Assembly: GCA_036346375.1 (NCBI GenBank)
Contig: CM070500.1
Coordinates: forward strand, 84,300,437 to 84,364,436
Reading direction: 5' to 3'
DNA from: Guadua angustifolia
Lineage: Eukaryota > Streptophyta > Magnoliopsida > Poales > Poaceae
DNA: 64,000 nt
Each line of letters opens with the position of its first letter. Position 1 is the stretch's first letter. A program made the position numbers and the translations under genes. This document shows positions 59,159-64,000 of this stretch, piece by piece. The notes below the pieces were generated by a model. It was not told the origin of the DNA, did no database searches, and saw only the letters and a list, made by a program, of their open reading frames with translations.

Positions 59159-61051
59159 CAGGGATTCAAAATTCGGCGAAATTCGCCTAAATTTCGCCGA
59201 AATTCGCCGAAATTCGCCGAAATTTCGGTTTTCGGCCCCTCCCGAATTGTTTTGTACCGGCCGAATTCAAAATTTCATTTTTTTGATTTTGCTACAGTAA
59301 CTGCTACAGTAATTTCGGGAATTTCGGCGAAATTTCGGGTTTGGAGTCCGGATTTTCAAATTTTTTGGCCGGATTTGAACGGAATGGGTCCAATAACCCT
59401 TAAGAAAGTCTTCTTCCATGAAAATTTGATGAAAAACTAATTTTTTGAGATTTTTTAAAATTTGGGTAGAAACACTGTCAGATTTTTAAAAAAATTTACA
59501 GGCCCTATGATCATCTGAAAAATTTATCGTATCATCGTTAGTAGTTTAGGATCATACCAAAAATTTTAAAAATAATTTAACATCATTTGTTATCTTTAAA
59601 AATCAAAACAGAATGGACATAATTGAGACAGTAAACTTGTTAGATTTTTATAAATTTTCTCGAGTGTGATCATCATCTAAAATTTTTATGACAGATTAAG
59701 AACTTCCTCAGTACCATTCTATAAAATTTTCAAAAAATGCAACTTTATTGGTTTGCTCAATAAAATCTCTCAATGCAGTAAGCACTAAACTTAATTTGTT
59801 GTGTTATATTTCAGAAATCAATTCATTTGAGCTAAGGATTTATCAGGCAATTCAAATATTTTTATAACTTTTTGAAATTTTGTTTTTCAAAGTTATTTGA
59901 GATAAGGATTGTTATGTAAAATTTTCAACTCAAAATATTTCTCCAGGAATTTATAAAAATTCTGACATTCAAAGTACTAGTTTTCAATTCTCTCTGTTTA
60001 TGAATTTTTAAATGTCTTAAATTAATTTATTAATTTCTGATATTTTTAATGTTGATGCATTTATTTTTGGGGAAGATAATATAAAATTTTTAGATTGAAA
60101 TTACGAGATAATATTTTCATTTAATTCTGACATTGAACTTAATTTGCTGTATTAAATTTCAAAAATCAAACAGAGAAAGAACATAAATGGCACTGTACCT
60201 TCTACGAATTTTATAAATTTGCTCGAGCGTGATCATAATTCAAAATTTTTATGAGATATTAAACATTTCCTTGTAACCCTTATGTAAAATTTTTGAAAAA
60301 TTTAAACCTTTATTATTGCTAAAGTAAATCTATTATTAATCATCAGCCTTTTAACAGGATAGTAGCACTGTTGGAATTTTTCAAAATTCATGACACCTGA
60401 TCATCATATGAAAATTTTATGAGAATATTATGATTGTGTTAGGACCATCCAGAAAAAGTTTCAAAATTTTGTAACCTTGTTTGCTCTAATTTTCGTTCGG
60501 ATGAAACTTGCCGCTCAGCGCTTTACCAAGACAGTACCAATGTTTGAATTTTTAAAAATCTTTCACATTCGATAATCATCTGAAATTTTTACAGAAATAT
60601 CATAAACATGTTAGGAATCTCCATAAAAAATTTCAAAATGTTATAACGTCGTTTGTACTATTTTTCATCCGGTTCAAACTTGCCGATCAACATTTCATCG
60701 GGACAGTACCAATGTTTGAATTTTTTAAAAATCCACAGAACTGATAATCACCTGAAATTTTTATGAGTACATCCCTAATGTGTCAGAAACCTACAAAAAA
60801 AATTTCAAAAGTTTTTGACATCGTTTGAACCATTTTTCAGGCAGTGCAATTTGGGCGAAATTCGGTCAAATTTCGGCGAATTTCGGGGTAATTTCGGCGA
60901 AATTTCGGAAATTTCGGTACAAATCAAACCGGATTTGAATTTTGAAATTTGAATTTTGAATGTCCTCCGGCCGAAATTACCGAATTTCGGCCGAAATTTC
61001 GGATTTCGGCTGGTTCCGGTTTTTTCCATGAAAACGAAAACTTAAACCTTG
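59159..61051 (+). mobile_element. Non-autonomous hAT-like element, family copy 4 (1.89 kb, best preserved)
   Basis: Ends CAGGGATTCAAAATTCGG and (reverse complement) CAAGGTTTAAGTTTTCG. Perfect 8-bp duplication cgtgcatg at 59151-59158 and 61052-61059. Both subterminal regions are arrays of CGAAATTTCGG-type palindromes (59168-59235, 60855-61015), likely binding or structural repeats. The AT-rich interior has no coding capacity. Confidence 0.88.
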
Positions 61052-61059
61052 CGTGCATG

Positions 61060-62700
61060 GCCCAAGCATGAGAGCTTACTTCCATGCTCTTTAGACGCGA
61101 TATGTATAAACCAGGAAACTGTTTTTGAAAATTATTCCGTATGTAGAAAGTTTTGTAAAAGAAAAAAAGAGAAACCAGTAAGCACTTCACCCGGTTCACT
61201 GTCTTTCTGAAAAAAAACCGTGCTTATATTTGCTACTGCCTACTGTGGCCTATGTGGAAGCTGTCAGCCACCTATCGCACCCATCACCGTCGTGGTTGAT
61301 CATGCATGGGTGGTTGCAAGCGGCTTCTTTTTTATGACCTTTATGGTATTCATTCGGTTTAACACTACTTGCTTCGAGTTAATCCATTTTTTTCTATTTT
61401 TAAAATTTTGGTTTTTAGACTCTGGTAACCGAACTAAGTTAAACCAAATCAAATCAGTTCGGTTAATTCAATTTTCTAGTTAACCGAAAACCCTAAACCA
61501 ACAGCAGCAAGCCATCGAGCGTCCAATTGGTACTAGATAGGAGGGAGGTCATGCGTGGGGCCGGCGTTGGCGTGGTGGTGCTTGGGGACGGATGACAGTA
61601 AGTAGAGATCGAGGCGTCAGCGACGGTGATGATATCCACAGATCCACTCGAGGCGGCACTGTAACAGCCCTAAATTAAATAAAAGGAGAATATTGCAAAT
61701 GAAAATTTATGTGTGATTATTATTGCATTTTCCTGATTTCCTTGAATTATTGAAAATATTTTTGGCTTTAATCATTAAAGCAAAGTCCATAAATGCCATA
61801 TGGTAAATGGTAAAAGTAAAAAGTTAAAAACACTAAATCAATAAAAACCAGCAAAAACCGTGCTTGTCTGCTAGATATGTTCAGAACCTTAATCATGGCT
61901 CTTGAGATCAGTCTAGCAATAAAAATAAATATAAAATGCAAAATAACAGCCCTATAGAAAAGTTGAAGATTATCATGCAAGGTTTGTGTAGAAGAAACCA
62001 GTAAGAATCTGACCCTGAGATTTTTACCTTTCCGACATGCTAACATTATCAACCTCTGTTAAAAATATCAAGAATAAATACTTGCATTTGAATCATTAAG
62101 AAATTGAAAAACAGAAAGTAGATAAATCTGTAAATAGCGATGTCAGAATTTTAATAATTTAATTATTAAATATAAAATTCTGAAAATTTTACAGGGAATT
62201 ATTAGATCAAATAAATCTGAAAAAAAATTCGAAAATAAAATAAATCATTAGTATACTTTAATAAATCAAAAACAGAATGCTCAGAAATTCAATTATTGCA
62301 TTGTTAGAATTTTAATAAAAGTTCTGCTGAGAGTTTTTACCTAGAATTTTTACTGGACACTTATCCTTGCCTGACCAACACTCGAAAAAAGTTTGGTAAA
62401 TTTCCAAGTCGGTTCACTGAACGAAACTTACCAGATAAGCTAGCCTCTTAGGATTTTTATTGCCCTGTGCTTGCGCTTGAGGCTTACATGTGGGCCTAGC
62501 CCTGTGCACTAGCCAAGCCTCAGCCGTTCGATTCATCTCCCGAGCCAGCTGCCTGTGCCAGATACTTCTTCTCCCTTCTTCTCTCATGCAGAGCTTCTCC
62601 CTCTCTCGCTCACTCCCTCACCAGCGCAGAGACAGCCTCACCGCCGCCCTTTCTTGACTCTCCAACCGCAACTTCAACCCGAGGTAGTCAGACGCTCTTG
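61060..62700. other. Unassigned; possible LTR fragment
   Basis: 'tgtaacagccctaaattaaa' at 61671 resembles the start of some grass gypsy LTRs, but I found no matching second LTR or clear end. The sequence becomes CT- and GC-rich around 62500-62690, like a leader. No gene recognised. Confidence 0.3.
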
Positions 62701-64000
62701 TCCTGCCAGAGGGTCGAGGATGCGCCTAGAGGGGGTGAATAGGCGTTCTGAAATTAATCGCTCACTAAAATCGATCGCTCTAATACACCCCTAAATCAAA
62801 ACCTAATCAAAGATATATGCGGAAGCGATAAATAGGTTTTGACAATTAAAGCCTAAATCAACTAGGCTCACTAGTGCACTAACTAAATTATGTCTCTAAA
62901 CTAGAATTGCTAAATTGATCAAACAATTAATACTAAGCAATTCTACAATCAACAATTGATTAATATGCAAAAGGTAAATACTTGAATGTAAAGAGACAAG
63001 AGACAAACGATGTTTTTCCGTGGTGTTCGGAGACTTGCTTGCCTCCCTAGTCCACGCTGAGGCAAGCCCAACCACTTGGACCGGCTCCCGCCGAGCACCG
63101 CCTCTTTCCACTAGTCGTGGTTTTTACGCTATGCGTAGGCTCAACCCGAACCTTCACAAACTTGCCGGGCTTTCACACCTTGAGAGCTCTCAAGACGACG
63201 CCCACGCTGCCTAGAGTCGGCAACCTCCAAGAGTAACAAGCCGCTCCTTCGCTTGAACCTCACCGGCACAACAAATGCGAACTGGTGATCACCAAGTGCA
63301 ACACATGCACAAGGCCTCACTCAAGTGCAACACATGCACAAGAGGCTCTCAAATCACTTCCTAATTGCAACACACGTAATTAGTCTCACTCTTAAGCTCA
63401 AGAGGCAAATGGAGAAGAGCAACACATGCACACAACTCCCACACACAAGAACAACACCAAAGAACCCCGGCCCCAAGCCCCCAAGGGGTATTTATAGCCC
63501 CCACAAGAAAACTAGCCGCTTGGGGGCAAATGGCGAATCGACCTTTTATGGTACTACCGCCTCTAAGGGCTTGTAGAGTACGCTCAGAGTCTCAACGGTC
63601 GGCTAACGGTCATTCGACAGATTATCACCACTAAGGGCCTAGAGTATCAAGACTCATGCAGACTACCGCTCCCACACGGCAGTAGTGCTTACCACCGAGC
63701 CAACAAACATCACAAGATCAGAAAATAGCTACTGGCTGGCTAATACCCTAGAGTAGTCAAGACTTATGTACTACCGCCTCAAGCTCTTGTAGAGTACCGG
63801 CCAACACCAACATCAAAAACAACCTTCGCAAAAAGCTACAAGACTATATTTCCTAGTATCGTTCTTGGTACTACCGCCACATAGCAGTAGTAGGCCTCAG
63901 AGAAAAACCAAATTTGAACTCCAAATCCTTTTCTCCAAAACCAAACTTATTCTTTGAGCCACAAAGATGATCAACACATGATCATACACACGCAAAACAC
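62701..64000. repeat. Repetitive sequence at the right edge, class uncertain
   Basis: 'cctagagggggtgaataggcg' (62726) is a phrase I associate with dispersed grass repeats. Internal near-repeats occur, such as 'gcaacacatgcacaag' at 63297 and 63328, and 'tactaccgcc'/'gtagtg' motifs at 63550-63890 ('cggcagtagtg', 'agcagtagtagg'). No protein domain is seen. It probably continues beyond the window. Confidence 0.4.

Overview
The window looks like nuclear DNA from a grass (Poaceae). It holds a split gene with GT-AG introns and many small transposons with the TTA/TAA or TA target sites usual in cereal genomes (Tourist and Stowaway types). It also has TC...CTRR Helitrons and a Tat-lineage Ty3/gypsy element of the kind common in grasses. 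There is no bacterial or viral gene organisation. I cannot name the species from sequence alone.

Region 1 (about 1-13200): one host gene on the minus strand, a LEUNIG-type (LUG) transcriptional co-repressor. I assembled 17 coding exons that join without a frameshift into 830 codons; the last WD40 exon(s) and the stop lie off the left edge. Two introns appear to use GC instead of GT donors. The introns contain at least five transposons with recognisable ends: a 166-bp Helitron, a GC-rich TIR element, a hAT MITE, a MULE-type element and a 1.7-kb Helitron.

Region 2 (about 13200-35200): no intact host gene. It holds nested MITEs, a non-autonomous hAT-like element, a tRNA-derived SINE and a run of minus-strand Helitrons with hairpin plus CTAG|T ends. 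A hAT element (24454-31819) has a broken transposase and is split by a 4.3-kb Helitron. That Helitron carries exon pieces resembling a plant glycine-rich protein gene.

Region 3 (35195-46059): a complete Ty3/gypsy LTR retrotransposon with a TGTGT target duplication, LTRs of about 645-650 bp, a primer binding site, decayed gag and protease, reverse transcriptase, two RNase H domains and integrase. A 3.8-kb 3' region carries an antisense ORF of the 'putative gypsy type transposon' family. Several frameshifts mean it cannot encode its own proteins.

Region 4 (46060-64000): a 5.2-kb hAT element with perfect 8-bp target duplication and a decayed transposase, another Helitron of the captured-gene family, hAT-like and Tourist/Stowaway MITEs, and two more copies of the non-autonomous hAT-like family. 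The right edge is repetitive sequence I cannot classify.

The only gene likely to be expressed as a normal host protein is LUG. Everything else I can identify is mobile DNA. The items most worth a second look are the gene-capturing Helitron and its two short relatives, the non-canonical LUG splice donors, and the antisense ORF plus dual RNase H of the LTR element.
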